Origin: Allorhizobium pseudoryzae
GTDB taxonomy: Bacteria > Pseudomonadota > Alphaproteobacteria > Rhizobiales > Rhizobiaceae
NCBI RefSeq assembly: GCF_011046245.1
Contig: NZ_CP049244.1
Location: 1,054,001 to 1,118,000, forward strand
Direction: 5' to 3'
DNA length: 64,000 nucleotides
Below the pieces are notes generated by a model. The model had not been told where the DNA came from, did not search any database, and saw only the letters and a list, made by a program, of their open reading frames with translations. Shown here in pieces: positions 25,601-35,607 of the stretch. The translations under genes were made by a program, and so were the position numbers. Numbering within the stretch: the stretch's first letter is position 1; the number at the start of each line of letters is the position of its first letter.

Positions 25601-26770
25601 ATGAGCCATTTCGATCACCTCGAGACCCGTTCGCAGGATGAGCGCGAAGCCGATCAGCTGACGGCGCTGAACACGCTTTTGTCCCGTCACGGGCAGGCAC
25701 CGCTGGCGGCGCTGTCGGAACTGTCGAACCTTCCGGTCCTCCGCAAGGCCGATATCTCGCAGCGGCAGAAGGCCAAGCCGCCCTTCGGCAACCTGCCCGT
25801 CGGCAATGTCGTGCATTATTTCCAGTCGCCGGGCCCAATCTATGAGCCGGGCGGCGTCAGCCATGACTGGTGGCGCATGGGCCGTTTCCTGCATGCGCTG
25901 GGTGTCGGCCCGGGCGATATCGTCCACAACTGCTTCGGCTATCATCTGACGCCCGCCGGCATGATCTTCGAAAACGGCGCGCGGGCGGTGGGGGCGGCGA
26001 TCCTGCCCGCAGGGACCGGCCAGACGGAACTGCAGGTGCGCGCCGCCGCCGATATCGGCACCACCGTCTACGCCGGCACGCCCGATTACCTGAAGGTGAT
26101 CCTGGAAAAGGCCGAGGAACTGGGCGAGACCCTGAAGATCCGCCGTGCTGCGGTCTCCGGCGGGGCGCTTTTCCCGAGCCTCCGGCAATATTACGCCGAT
26201 CGCGGCATCACCTGCCTGCAGGTCTATGCGACAGCAGATCTCGGCAACATCGCCTATGAATCGCCCGCCATGGAGGGCCTCATCCTGGATGAGGGCGTGA
26301 TCGTCGAGATCGTGCGACCCGGTTCCGATCGTCCGGTGCCGGATGGCGAGGTGGGAGAAGTGGTCGTCACCTCGCTCAACCCGGATTACCCGCTGGTGCG
26401 GTTTGCGACAGGGGATCTCTCCGCCATCCTCCCGGGAGCAAGTCCGTGCGGGCGCACCAACCGCCGCATCAAGGGCTGGATGGGGCGCGCCGACCAGACA
26501 ACGAAGATCAAGGGCATGTTCGTGCGCCCCGAGCAGGTTGCGCAACTGGTCGCCCGCCATGACGAGATCGCCCGGGCCCGGGTGGTGGCGAGCCGCGAGG
26601 GCGAGATGGACATCATGACGGTACAGATCGAAACGCGGGCGACGAACCCGGCGCTCTACGAGCAGAGCATCGTCGCGACGCTCAAGATGCGCGGCCAGGT
26701 GGAGCTTCTGCCGCCCGGCGCGCTGCCCAATGACGGCAAGGTGATCGAAGACCGCCGCAGCTATGATTGA
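25601..26770 (+). CDS. Phenylacetate-CoA ligase (PaaK)-like AMP-forming ligase, short and divergent
   Basis: A protein of 389 residues related to PaaK: NCFGYHLTPAGMIFENGARAVGAAILPAGTG, AVSGGALFPSLRQYYADRGI, VYATADLGNIAYES, VRFATGDLSAI, GRADQTTKIKGMFVRPEQV. It is shorter than PaaK (about 430) and the usual SSGTTG phosphate loop is replaced by FQSPGPIYEP near residue 75, so classical ATP binding there is doubtful. It may be a specialised ligase, or regulatory (inference). ATG 25601 has AAGGA 8 nt upstream; an upstream GTG at 25562 is possible. Last gene of the ABC operon. Confidence 0.8.
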   Translation: MSHFDHLETRSQDEREADQLTALNTLLSRHGQAPLAALSELSNLPVLRKADISQRQKAKPPFGNLPVGNVVHYFQSPGPIYEPGGVSHDWWRMGRFLHALGVGPGDIVHNCFGYHLTPAGMIFENGARAVGAAILPAGTGQTELQVRAAADIGTTVYAGTPDYLKVILEKAEELGETLKIRRAAVSGGALFPSLRQYYADRGITCLQVYATADLGNIAYESPAMEGLILDEGVIVEIVRPGSDRPVPDGEVGEVVVTSLNPDYPLVRFATGDLSAILPGASPCGRTNRRIKGWMGRADQTTKIKGMFVRPEQVAQLVARHDEIARARVVASREGEMDIMTVQIETRATNPALYEQSIVATLKMRGQVELLPPGALPNDGKVIEDRRSYD

Positions 26771-26790
26771 GCCGGTTTCTCGTGAGGGGA

Positions 26791-26815
26791 GGGGAGCGGC
26801 ATTGCGCCGCCCCCC
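26791..26815 (+). terminator. Hairpin between the ABC operon and the acyl-CoA catabolic operon
   Basis: GGGGAGCGGC pairs with GCCGCCCCCC around a 5-nt loop: 10 bp with one A-C mismatch. It lies 20 bp after the PaaK-like gene and 85 bp before the thiolase gene, and probably marks the operon boundary. Confidence 0.55.
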
Positions 26816-26900
26816 TGTTCGCATCGCTCAAAGGGGCATAGATCTGTCATCGGGAGATGAGACATGAGGCCTTCGGCGCTCATGGCAGGAGGAGAAGACC

Positions 26901-28085
26901 ATGCGGCATGACGTGGTGATCGTCGGCGCGGCGAGAACCCCGATGGGCGGGTTCCAGGGCGCGCTCGGATCGAAAACGGCGGCGGAACTCGGCGCGGTTG
27001 CGATTTCGGCGGCGCTGGAGCGGGCTGGTGTCGAGACTTCCGGCGTCGATGAAGTCCTGATGGGCTGCGTCCTGCTCGCCGGCCAGGGCCAGGCGCCGGC
27101 GCGCCAGGCAGCACTCGGTGCCGGTCTGCCGGTCTCCACGCCCGCCTCCACCGTCAACAAGATGTGCGGCTCCGGCATGAAGACGGTGATGATGGCGCAT
27201 GACGCGATCCTCGCCGGCCAGGCGGATGTGATGGTCGCCGGCGGCATGGAAAGCATGTCGAATGCGCCCTACCTGCTCGACCGGGCGCGCGGCGGCTATC
27301 GCATGGGCCATGGCCGGGTGATCGACCACATGTTCCTCGACGGGCTGGAAGACGCCTATGACCGTGGCCGGCTGATGGGCACGTTTGCGGAGGATTGCGC
27401 CGAGGCCTATCAGTTCACCCGCGAGGCACAGGATGCCTATGCGCTCCGGTCCCTCTCACGCGCAAAGGCTGCGATCAACGAAGGCCGGTTTGCTGGCGAG
27501 GTTGCCGCCGTGCCGGTGTTCGGCAAGGGCAGCGGCACCACGGTCTCCGTGGATGAACAGCCCGGCAATGCAAGGCCCGACAAGATTCCGCAGCTGAAGC
27601 CCGCCTTTCGAGCGGATGGCACGGTAACAGCAGCCAACTCCTCCTCGATCAGCGATGGCGCGGCGGCGTTGGTGCTGATGACGGCGGACGAGACGGAGCG
27701 CCGGGGCTTGTCGCCGCTTGCCCGCATCATTGGCCATGCCAGCTATGCCAACGAGCCGCGGCTTTTCCCGACGGCGCCGATCGGCGCGATGAACAGGCTT
27801 TTTGAACGCACCGGATGGTCGGCGGGTGAGGTGGACCTGTTTGAGATCAACGAGGCCTTTGCGGTGGTGGCCATGGCCGCAATGCGCGATCTCGATCTGC
27901 CCGCCGACCGGGTGAACGTGAATGGCGGCGCCTGCGCGCTTGGCCACCCGATCGGTGCGTCGGGTGCCCGTATCCTCGTGACGCTGCTCGCTGCCCTGAA
28001 GGCAAGCGGTGGCCGGCGCGGTGTCGCGAGCGTGTGCATCGGCGGCGGCGAGGCCACGGCCCTTGCCCTTGAGACAATGGATTGA
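26901..28085 (+). CDS. Acetyl-CoA C-acyltransferase (thiolase)
   Basis: A 394-residue thiolase with all active-site motifs: nucleophilic C89 in NKMCGSGMK, the NEAFA loop near 315, GGACALGHPIGASGAR with the catalytic His, and CIGGGEATA with the second Cys near 380. It splits 3-ketoacyl-CoA with CoA. Location points to 2-methylacetoacetyl-CoA (isoleucine) and/or acetoacetyl-CoA. AGGAGG-type ribosome binding site (GGAGGAGAAGACC). First gene of the catabolic block. Confidence 0.9.
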   Translation: MRHDVVIVGAARTPMGGFQGALGSKTAAELGAVAISAALERAGVETSGVDEVLMGCVLLAGQGQAPARQAALGAGLPVSTPASTVNKMCGSGMKTVMMAHDAILAGQADVMVAGGMESMSNAPYLLDRARGGYRMGHGRVIDHMFLDGLEDAYDRGRLMGTFAEDCAEAYQFTREAQDAYALRSLSRAKAAINEGRFAGEVAAVPVFGKGSGTTVSVDEQPGNARPDKIPQLKPAFRADGTVTAANSSSISDGAAALVLMTADETERRGLSPLARIIGHASYANEPRLFPTAPIGAMNRLFERTGWSAGEVDLFEINEAFAVVAMAAMRDLDLPADRVNVNGGACALGHPIGASGARILVTLLAALKASGGRRGVASVCIGGGEATALALETMD

Positions 28086-28101
28086 GCCCAGGATAGACCC
28101 C

Positions 28102-29244
28102 ATGGATTTTTCACTCACCGAAGAACAAGCCGCCATCCGCGAGATGGCCGAAAACTTTGCGCGTGACGAGATCGCGCCGCAGGCGCTGGAATGGGACCAG
28201 ACGCGGCATTTCCCCGTCGATGTGATCCGCAATGCCGCAGCGCTGGGGCTTGGCGGCATCATGGTCTCGGAAGAACATGGCGGATCGGGTCTGGGCCGCA
28301 TTGAGGCGGTGCTGATCTATGAGGCGCTGGCCAAGGGGTGCGCGGCGATTTCCGCCTATCTTTCGATCCACAACATGGTGGCGACCATGATCGACAAGCA
28401 CGGCAGCGCGGCGCAGAAGACAAGCTATCTGCCGCGCCTCTGTGCCGGCGAGATTCTCGCCTCCTACTGCCTGACCGAGCCCGCCTGCGGCTCGGACGCG
28501 GCAGCGCTCACGACGCGCGCCGAACGGGATGGCGATGAATACGTGCTGACCGGCCAGAAGATGTTCATCTCCGGCGCCGGCGCCACCGATCTCTACGTGG
28601 TGATGGCCCGAACCGGCGGGCCGGGGCCGAAGGGCATTTCGGCCTTCCTGGTCGAGAAGGGCGCGGATGGCCTCACCTTCGGCGCGAACGAGAAGAAGAT
28701 GGGCTGGAACGCCCAGCCGACCCGCACCGTGATGCTGGACCGCGTGCGGGTGAAGGCGGAGGCGATGCTGGGGCCGGAGGGCGCCGGCTTCAAGCTTGCG
28801 ATGGAGGCGCTCGACGGCGGGCGCACCTCGATTGCCGCCTGCTCGCTGGGTGGCGCGCAATCGGCGCTCGACAAGGCGGTCGCCTACACCGCCGAACGCA
28901 AGGCCTTCGGCCAGAAGCTCAACGAGTTCCAGGCCCTGCAGTTTGCCATTGCCGACATGGCGACCGAGCTTGAAGTCTCGCGCACCTTCCTGTGGCGGGC
29001 GGCCGCGGCGCTCGACGCCAAACTGCCGGAGGCAACGCGGCTTTGCGCCATGGCGAAGAAGCATGTGACGGATGCCGGTTTCGAGGTTGCGAACCGCGCG
29101 CTGCAATTGCACGGTGGCTACGGGTATCTGGCGGATTACGGCGTGGAAAAGATCGTCCGCGACCTGCGCGTCCACCAGATCCTGGAAGGCACGAACGAAA
29201 TCATGCGCCTCATCATCGCGCGCTCGGTCCTGTCCGAAGCGTGA
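28102..29244 (+). CDS. Isobutyryl-CoA dehydrogenase (acyl-CoA dehydrogenase family)
   Basis: An FAD enzyme of 380 residues. Many stretches match the ACAD8/isobutyryl-CoA dehydrogenase type: [111 protein letters not shown]. It would oxidise isobutyryl-CoA to methacrylyl-CoA in valine breakdown; overlap with 2-methylbutyryl-CoA is possible. The start is ATG 28102, 16 bp after the thiolase stop. The frame is open upstream inside the thiolase gene but does not resemble the family there. Confidence 0.85.
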   Translation: MDFSLTEEQAAIREMAENFARDEIAPQALEWDQTRHFPVDVIRNAAALGLGGIMVSEEHGGSGLGRIEAVLIYEALAKGCAAISAYLSIHNMVATMIDKHGSAAQKTSYLPRLCAGEILASYCLTEPACGSDAAALTTRAERDGDEYVLTGQKMFISGAGATDLYVVMARTGGPGPKGISAFLVEKGADGLTFGANEKKMGWNAQPTRTVMLDRVRVKAEAMLGPEGAGFKLAMEALDGGRTSIAACSLGGAQSALDKAVAYTAERKAFGQKLNEFQALQFAIADMATELEVSRTFLWRAAAALDAKLPEATRLCAMAKKHVTDAGFEVANRALQLHGGYGYLADYGVEKIVRDLRVHQILEGTNEIMRLIIARSVLSEA

Positions 29245-29267
29245 GGAAGGCGGCAGAGGAGATCCCC

Positions 29268-30041
29268 ATGACCTACGAGACCATTTTGACCGAACGGCGC
29301 GACCGCGTGCTGCTGATCCGCCTCAACCGGCCGGAAGCGCTGAATGCGCTGAACGCCAAGGTGACGCAGGAACTGATTGCACTGACTGCGGAGGCGGATG
29401 CCGATCAGGAGATCGGCTGCCTGGTGCTGACCGGCTCGGAAAAGGCCTTTGCCGCCGGCGCCGACATCAAGGAAATGCAGGCGCTGAGCTTCCAGGACGT
29501 GGCCGTGGCGGACCGTTTTGCCGAATGGTCGCTGTTTACCGGTCGTCGCAAGCCGATCATTGCGGCTGTTTCCGGTTTTGCGCTCGGCGGCGGCTGCGAG
29601 CTTGCCATGATGTGCGATTTCATCCTGGCCGGTGACACGGCCAAGTTCGGCCAGCCGGAAATCAAGCTCGGCACCATTCCCGGCATGGGCGGCTCGCAGC
29701 GGCTCACCCGTTTCGTTGGCAAGTCGAAGGCGATGGATATGGTGCTGACGGGCCGCATGATGGATGCGGCGGAAGCCGAGCGGTGCGGGCTGGTCAGCCG
29801 CGTTTTCCCGGCTGCCGATCTCATCGAGGAGGCGGTTAAGGTCGCGGCTGTCATCGCCGGCATGTCGCAGCCGGTGGCCGCCATGGCGAAGGAAGCCGTC
29901 AACCGCGCCTTCGAGACGACGCTCGCCGAAGGCCTGCTTCTGGAGCGCCGGCTGTTCCAGTCCACCTTTGCCTTGGATGACCGCGCGGAAGGTATGAAGG
30001 CCTTCGTCGAGCGCCGTCCGGCCGAGTTCAGGAACAGGTGA
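29268..30041 (+). CDS. Enoyl-CoA hydratase (crotonase)
   Basis: A crotonase of 257 residues. Oxyanion-hole segments are [11 protein letters not shown] (near 62) and [15 protein letters not shown] (near 105); the catalytic glutamates are in GCELAM and [14 protein letters not shown]. This is the common short-chain enoyl-CoA hydratase that hydrates crotonyl-, methacrylyl- and tiglyl-CoA. GAGGAGATCCCC precedes the ATG. Between isobutyryl-CoA dehydrogenase and an HSD10-type dehydrogenase, so it supplies the hydration step for the valine and isoleucine branches. Confidence 0.88.
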   Translation: MTYETILTERRDRVLLIRLNRPEALNALNAKVTQELIALTAEADADQEIGCLVLTGSEKAFAAGADIKEMQALSFQDVAVADRFAEWSLFTGRRKPIIAAVSGFALGGGCELAMMCDFILAGDTAKFGQPEIKLGTIPGMGGSQRLTRFVGKSKAMDMVLTGRMMDAAEAERCGLVSRVFPAADLIEEAVKVAAVIAGMSQPVAAMAKEAVNRAFETTLAEGLLLERRLFQSTFALDDRAEGMKAFVERRPAEFRNR

Positions 30042-30044
30042 TCC

Positions 30045-30812
30045 ATGGAGATCGCGGGGAGGACATTCATCGTCACCGGCGCGGCCTCCGGGCTCGGCGC
30101 TGCCACGACGGAGATGCTGGTCGCATCCGGCGCCCGGGTGGTGATCGCCGACCGGGATGAGGCCGGGGGTGCGGCAGCGGCTGCCCGGCTGGGGGAGGCG
30201 GTGCGCTTTTCCCCGACCGACGTGACCCGCGAGGAGGATGGCCAGGCGGCAGTGGCGCTGGCACTCAGCGCCTTCGGCTCCCTGCAGGGCCTCGTCAATT
30301 GCGCCGGTGTCGCGCCCGGCGAGAAGGTGCTGGGCCGCGATGGCCCGCACCGGCTGGAAAGTTTTGCCCGCGCCGTCTCCATCAACCTCATCGGCACCTT
30401 CAACATGGCGCGGCTGGCGGCAGACGCGATGACGAAATCCGCGCCCAATACCGGCGGGGAACGCGGCGTCATCATCAACACCGCCTCGATTGCCGCCTTT
30501 GACGGCCAGGTGGGCCAGGCGGCCTATGCCGCGTCCAAGGCAGGCGTTGCCGGCCTGACGCTGCCGATGGCACGCGAGCTCGCCCGCCATGGCATTCGGG
30601 TCATGACCATCGCGCCCGGCATCTTCAAGACACCGATGATGGCCGGCATGCCGCAGGAGGTGCAGGATTCGCTCGGCGCCTCGGTGCCCTTTCCCTCGCG
30701 GCTGGGAGAGCCGTCGGAATATGCGGCGCTGGTGCGGCACATCATCGAAAATGCCATGCTGAACGGGGAGGTCATCCGCCTGGATGGAGCGCTCCGCATG
30801 GCGCCAAAATGA
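30045..30812 (+). CDS. SDR 3-hydroxyacyl-CoA dehydrogenase (HSD10-type)
   Basis: A short-chain dehydrogenase of 255 residues. Cofactor motif GAASGLG near residue 13, ADRD after the second strand (NAD preference), NCAG near 85, catalytic Ser in [10 protein letters not shown], and YAASK with the Tyr-Lys pair near 165. The [18 protein letters not shown] stretch and the overall pattern match 17beta-HSD10, that is 3-hydroxy-2-methylbutyryl-CoA dehydrogenase of isoleucine breakdown. It starts 3 bp after the hydratase stop. Confidence 0.85.
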   Translation: MEIAGRTFIVTGAASGLGAATTEMLVASGARVVIADRDEAGGAAAAARLGEAVRFSPTDVTREEDGQAAVALALSAFGSLQGLVNCAGVAPGEKVLGRDGPHRLESFARAVSINLIGTFNMARLAADAMTKSAPNTGGERGVIINTASIAAFDGQVGQAAYAASKAGVAGLTLPMARELARHGIRVMTIAPGIFKTPMMAGMPQEVQDSLGASVPFPSRLGEPSEYAALVRHIIENAMLNGEVIRLDGALRMAPK

Positions 30813-30822
30813 GGAGGATCTC

Positions 30823-31986
30823 ATGTTTCACGCCACGATGCGCTTCGATCTCGGGGAGGATGTCGCAGCGCTTAGGGAGACCGTTCATGCCTGGGCGCAG
30901 GAGAGGCTGAAGCCGATCGCCGCCGAGGTGGATCGTTCCAACAGCTTTCCCAACAGCCTTTGGAAGGAAATGGGGGAGCTCGGCCTGCTCGGCATCACCG
31001 TCAGCGAGGCCTATGGCGGTTCCGGCATGGGCTATCTTGCCCATACGGTCGCGGTCGAGGAACTTGCCCGCGCCTCCGCCTCCGTCAGCCTGTCCTATGG
31101 TGCCCATTCCAATCTCTGCGTCAACCAGATCAAGCTGAACGGGTCTGAGGCCCAGAAGCAGAAATACCTGCCCGGTCTCGTCTCCGGAGATCATGTCGGG
31201 GCGCTGGCGATGTCGGAACCCGGCGCCGGCTCGGATGTCGTCTCCATGAAGCTGCGGGCCACCAAGCGCAACGGCTATTACGTGCTGAAGGGCAACAAAT
31301 ACTGGATCACCAATGGCCCGGATGCCGATACGCTGGTGGTCTACGCCAAGACCGATCCGGACGCCGGCTCGAAGGGGATTACCGCCTTCATCGTCGAAAA
31401 GAGCATGAAGGGCTTTTCTACCAGCCCGCATTTCGACAAGCTCGGCATGCGCGGCTCGAACACCGCCGAACTGATTTTCGACGATGTCGAAGTGCCGTTC
31501 GAAAACGTGCTCGGCGAAGAGGGCCGGGGCGTGCGCGTGCTGATGTCCGGGCTGGACTTCGAGCGCGTCGTGCTGGCCGGCATCGGGCTTGGCATCATGG
31601 CCGCCTGCCTGGACGAGGTCATGCCCTATGTCGCGACCCGCGAGCAGTTCGGCCAGCCGGTCGGCAGTTTTCAGCTGATGCAGGGCAAGATTGCCGACAT
31701 GTACGTGGCGCTCAACACCGCGCGGTCTTACGTCTACGAAGTCGCCAAGGCCTGCGATCGCGGCGAGGTGACGCGGCAGGATGCGGCGGGCGCCGTGCTC
31801 TATGCCAGCGAACAGGCCATGGTGCAGGCGCATCAGGCCGTGCAGGCGCTGGGTGGCGCGGGTTTTCTTGCCGACAGCGTGGTGAGCCGCCTGTTCCGCG
31901 ATGCCAAGCTGATGGAAATCGGCGCCGGCACATCCGAAATCCGCCGCATGCTGATCGGTCGTGAATTGATGGCCGCCATGGCCTGA
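30823..31986 (+). CDS. ivd: Isovaleryl-CoA dehydrogenase
   Basis: An acyl-CoA dehydrogenase of 387 residues. [36 protein letters not shown] and the catalytic-base segment [18 protein letters not shown] (E in the isovaleryl-type position) are diagnostic. FAD-binding: [15 protein letters not shown] and [18 protein letters not shown]. It converts isovaleryl-CoA to 3-methylcrotonyl-CoA, passing electrons to ETF. I start at ATG 30823, preceded by GAGGAGG; it directly precedes the carboxylase genes that use its product. Confidence 0.93.
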   Translation: MFHATMRFDLGEDVAALRETVHAWAQERLKPIAAEVDRSNSFPNSLWKEMGELGLLGITVSEAYGGSGMGYLAHTVAVEELARASASVSLSYGAHSNLCVNQIKLNGSEAQKQKYLPGLVSGDHVGALAMSEPGAGSDVVSMKLRATKRNGYYVLKGNKYWITNGPDADTLVVYAKTDPDAGSKGITAFIVEKSMKGFSTSPHFDKLGMRGSNTAELIFDDVEVPFENVLGEEGRGVRVLMSGLDFERVVLAGIGLGIMAACLDEVMPYVATREQFGQPVGSFQLMQGKIADMYVALNTARSYVYEVAKACDRGEVTRQDAAGAVLYASEQAMVQAHQAVQALGGAGFLADSVVSRLFRDAKLMEIGAGTSEIRRMLIGRELMAAMA

Positions 31987-32028
31987 TAAGCGTCCGACAT
32001 CCTTGCGTGCAACGGCTGGAGGAGCCGC

Positions 32029-33633
32029 ATGAAACTGACATCCCATCATCTGGCCGGCTCCGACAGCGCCAAAGAGAATCGTGCCGCGCATCTGGCCATG
32101 CTGGACACGATTCGCACCGCCGCAGCGCTGGCCGCGGAGGGCGGCGGCGAAGAGGCCAGACGCCGTCACGCCGCGCGCGGAAAAATGCTGCCACGCGAGC
32201 GTGTGGCGAACCTCATCGATCCGGGCTCGCCGTTTCTCGAAATCGGCGCCACGGCGGCGCATGACATGTATGACGGCGCGGCCCCCGCCGCCGGCATGAT
32301 TGCCGGCATCGGCCGTGTCGAAGGCCAGGAGGTGATGATCGTCGCCAATGATGCGACGGTGAAGGGCGGCACCTATTACCCAATGACGGTGAAGAAGCAC
32401 CTGCGCGCCCAGGAGATTGCCGAGGCCTCGCATCTGCCTTGCGTTTATCTGGTCGATAGCGGCGGCGCCAATCTGCCGAACCAGGACGAGGTGTTTCCCG
32501 ATCGCGATCATTTCGGTCGCATTTTCTTCAATCAGGCGCAGATGAGCGCCAAGGGTATTGCCCAGATCGCCGTCGTCATGGGCTCCTGCACGGCGGGCGG
32601 CGCCTATGTGCCGGCCATGTCGGATGTGTCGATCATCGTGCGCGACCAGGGCACGATCTTTCTCGCCGGCCCGCCGCTGGTGAAGGCGGCGACCGGCGAG
32701 GTGGTGAGCGCCGAGGATCTCGGCGGCGGTGACGTGCACACCAGGCTTTCCGGCGTGGCGGATTATCTCGCCGAAGACGATGCCCATGCACTGGCGCTGG
32801 CGAGACGGGCCGTCTCCCATCTCAACCGGCAGAAACCCCAGACGGTGACATGGCAGGCGCCGGAAGATCCGGCCTATGATCCCGACGAACTGCTGGCCGT
32901 CGTTCCGACAGACCTGCGCACGCCCTACGATATCCGCGAGGTGATTGCCCGCGTGGTGGATGGCAGCCGGTTCGACGAGTTCAAGGCGCGCTTCGGCGAA
33001 ACGCTGGTCTGCGGTTTCGCGCATATTATGGGTTGCCCGGTCGGCATCGTTGCCAACAACGGCGTCCTGTTTTCCGAAAGCGCGCAGAAGGGCGCGCATT
33101 TCGTCGAACTCTGCTCGCAGCGCGGCATTCCGCTCGTTTTTCTGCAGAACATCACCGGTTTCATGGTCGGCCGCAAATACGAGAACGAAGGCATTGCCCG
33201 GCACGGGGCCAAGATGGTGACGGCGGTCGCCACCACCGCCGTTCCGAAGATCACCATGCTGGTTGGCGGCTCGTTCGGCGCCGGCAATTACGGCATGGCG
33301 GGGCGTGCCTTTTCGCCGCGTTTCTTGTGGAGCTGGCCGAATTCCCGCATCTCCGTGATGGGCGGCGAACAGGCCGCCGGCGTTCTCGCCACCGTCCGCC
33401 GCGAAGGGATCGAACGCAAGGGCGGTACTTGGAGCGCGGAGGAGGAGGCGGACTTCAAGCGCCCGACGCTTCAGATGTTCGAGCGCCAGAGCCATCCGCT
33501 CTATGCCTCCGCAAGGCTATGGGATGACGGGATCGTCGATCCGCGCAAGACGCGCGAGGTGCTTGCGCTGTCCCTCTCCGCCAGCCTCAACGCGCCGATC
33601 GGGGATACCCGTTTCGGCCTGTTCCGCATGTAA
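32029..33633 (+). CDS. mccB: Methylcrotonyl-CoA carboxylase beta (carboxyltransferase) subunit
   Basis: A carboxyltransferase of 534 residues. It opens with a short helical region then [30 protein letters not shown], followed by [50 protein letters not shown], and the C-terminal [24 protein letters not shown] and [20 protein letters not shown], all typical of MCC beta. It transfers the carboxyl group from biotin to 3-methylcrotonyl-CoA. GGAGGAG lies just upstream. Works with the alpha subunit encoded 21 bp downstream. Confidence 0.93.
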   Translation: MKLTSHHLAGSDSAKENRAAHLAMLDTIRTAAALAAEGGGEEARRRHAARGKMLPRERVANLIDPGSPFLEIGATAAHDMYDGAAPAAGMIAGIGRVEGQEVMIVANDATVKGGTYYPMTVKKHLRAQEIAEASHLPCVYLVDSGGANLPNQDEVFPDRDHFGRIFFNQAQMSAKGIAQIAVVMGSCTAGGAYVPAMSDVSIIVRDQGTIFLAGPPLVKAATGEVVSAEDLGGGDVHTRLSGVADYLAEDDAHALALARRAVSHLNRQKPQTVTWQAPEDPAYDPDELLAVVPTDLRTPYDIREVIARVVDGSRFDEFKARFGETLVCGFAHIMGCPVGIVANNGVLFSESAQKGAHFVELCSQRGIPLVFLQNITGFMVGRKYENEGIARHGAKMVTAVATTAVPKITMLVGGSFGAGNYGMAGRAFSPRFLWSWPNSRISVMGGEQAAGVLATVRREGIERKGGTWSAEEEADFKRPTLQMFERQSHPLYASARLWDDGIVDPRKTREVLALSLSASLNAPIGDTRFGLFRM

Positions 33634-33654
33634 CCGGGATCGGAGGACAAGACG

Positions 33655-35607
33655 ATGTTTCGCAAGATCCTGATTGCCAATCGCGGCGAGATCGCCTGCC
33701 GGATCATCAAGACCGCCCGCAAGCTGGGTGTGGCGACGGTCGCCGTCCATTCGGATGCGGATCGCAACGCGCTGCATGTCACCCTCGCCGATCAGGCGGT
33801 GGCGATCGGCGGTGCTGCGCCGAAGGACAGCTATCTGAAGGGCGATGCCATCATTGCCGCAGCCCTTCAGACGGGCGCCGAGGCCATTCATCCGGGCTAT
33901 GGGTTCCTCTCGGAAAATCCGGATTTCGTCGATGCGGTGGAAAAGGCCGGACTTGTCTTCATCGGCCCTTCGGCCAAAGCCATCCGCGCCATGGGGCTGA
34001 AGGATGCCGCCAAGGCGCTGATGGAGGAGGCGGGCGTGCCCGTCGTGCCCGGTTACCACGGCGACAACCAGGATGGTGGCTTCCTCGCGCAGCAGGCGGA
34101 AGCGATCGGCTATCCGGTGCTGATCAAGGCGGTGGCCGGCGGCGGCGGCAAGGGCATGCGCCGCGTGGAAAGCGCCGCGGAGTTTGCGGATGCGTTGCGG
34201 GCCGCCAAGGCCGAAGCGGCCAATGCTTTCGGCAATAATGCGGTGCTTATCGAGAAATACGTGGCCTCGCCGCGCCATATCGAGGTGCAGGTGTTCGGCG
34301 ACGGGCAGGATGCCGTGCATCTCTTCGAGCGGGATTGTTCGCTGCAGCGCCGCCACCAGAAGGTGATCGAGGAAGCGCCGGCGCCGGGCATGACAGTGGA
34401 AATGCGGGAGGCAATGGGCTCGGCTGCGGTCCGCGCCGCCAAGGCCATCGGCTATTCCGGTGCGGGCACGATCGAGTTCATCGTCGATGGTTCCGACGGG
34501 CTGCATGCCGATCGCTTCTGGTTCATGGAAATGAACACGCGGCTGCAGGTGGAACATCCGGTCACCGAAGCCGTCACGGGTCTGGATCTGGTCGAATGGC
34601 AGTTGCGCGTGGCAGGCTGGGAGCCCCTGCCGCTCAAACAGGAGGAGATCCGCCTCTCCGGTCACGCCTTCGAGGCACGGCTCTATGCCGAGGATGTGGC
34701 AGCCGGTTTCCTACCGGCCACCGGCAGGCTGTCGCATCTTGCCTTTCCGGACGATTGCCGTGCCGATACGGGTGTGCGCAGCGGCGACGAGATCTCGCCC
34801 TGGTACGATCCGATGATCGCCAAGATCATCACCCACGGCCCGACCCGCGCCGTTGCCTTGTCAAAACTCGGCCGGGCGCTCGATGAAACGCAGGTGGCCG
34901 GCACCGTGACGAACCTTGCCTTCCTGTCGGCCCTGGCGCGGCATTCCGGTTTTGCCCGCGGCGCGGTGGACACGGGCCTGATTGCCCGCGATCTCGCCAG
35001 CCTGATAGAGCCGCCGGTGAATGACAGCCCGGTTGCCGCCATGGCGGCGGCCGCTGCCCTGCATGTCGCGGCACTGCCGGCAGATCCGCTCGCCGGCTTC
35101 TCGCTCTGGTCACCGCTCACCCAGCGCCTCACGCTGGAGACGGGAGCGGACCGCATCGACGTCGATCTGACGGTAGAGGGTCCAAAGACGGCGCGTCTCC
35201 GCGTCCGCGATCGCGACTGGCAGGCGGTGCGCGGGAAAGACGGCTGGCGGCTGGCGGGTGCGGTATCCATGACCGTCGTGGAAGCCGACGGCATTCATGT
35301 CTTTGCGCCGGGCGCGACGGTGAGCTTTCAGCGGCATGATCCCTTGAACCGTGATGCCTCTGCCGGCCTTGGCAGCGATGTGACGCTCGCCCCCATGCCG
35401 GGTCTGGTACGCGCTCTATTCGTGGCGGCCGGAGAAGATGTCGAAGCGGGCCAGCCGCTCTGCGTGCTGGAAGCCATGAAGATGGAGCATACGCTGAAGG
35501 CGGCGCGCGCCGGCCGTGTGGCGGAGGTCTTCGTGCAGGAAGGCGTGCAGATCGCCGCCGGTGACCCGCTGGTCCAGCTCGAGCCGCAGGATGTCCCCCA
35601 TGGCTGA
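33655..35607 (+). CDS. mccA: Methylcrotonyl-CoA carboxylase alpha (biotin carboxylase/carrier) subunit
   Basis: A 650-residue protein. Biotin carboxylase domain (1-445): FRKILIANRGEIACRI, GYGFLSENPDF, KAVAGGGGKGMRRV ATP-grasp loop, MNTRLQVEHPVTE. A middle BT-type domain links to a C-terminal biotinyl domain with LEAMKMEHTLKA, biotinyl Lys at residue 609. It carboxylates biotin with ATP and bicarbonate. Its 3' end overlaps the HMG-CoA lyase gene by 8 bp. Confidence 0.93.
   Translation: MFRKILIANRGEIACRIIKTARKLGVATVAVHSDADRNALHVTLADQAVAIGGAAPKDSYLKGDAIIAAALQTGAEAIHPGYGFLSENPDFVDAVEKAGLVFIGPSAKAIRAMGLKDAAKALMEEAGVPVVPGYHGDNQDGGFLAQQAEAIGYPVLIKAVAGGGGKGMRRVESAAEFADALRAAKAEAANAFGNNAVLIEKYVASPRHIEVQVFGDGQDAVHLFERDCSLQRRHQKVIEEAPAPGMTVEMREAMGSAAVRAAKAIGYSGAGTIEFIVDGSDGLHADRFWFMEMNTRLQVEHPVTEAVTGLDLVEWQLRVAGWEPLPLKQEEIRLSGHAFEARLYAEDVAAGFLPATGRLSHLAFPDDCRADTGVRSGDEISPWYDPMIAKIITHGPTRAVALSKLGRALDETQVAGTVTNLAFLSALARHSGFARGAVDTGLIARDLASLIEPPVNDSPVAAMAAAAALHVAALPADPLAGFSLWSPLTQRLTLETGADRIDVDLTVEGPKTARLRVRDRDWQAVRGKDGWRLAGAVSMTVVEADGIHVFAPGATVSFQRHDPLNRDASAGLGSDVTLAPMPGLVRALFVAAGEDVEAGQPLCVLEAMKMEHTLKAARAGRVAEVFVQEGVQIAAGDPLVQLEPQDVPHG

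Noticed and set aside
30772..33495. Leftward open frame of about 900 codons across ivd and mccB
   Set aside because: It lies antisense to two well-conserved enzymes and shows only low-complexity His/Arg/Ala-rich translation; a GC-rich shadow frame.
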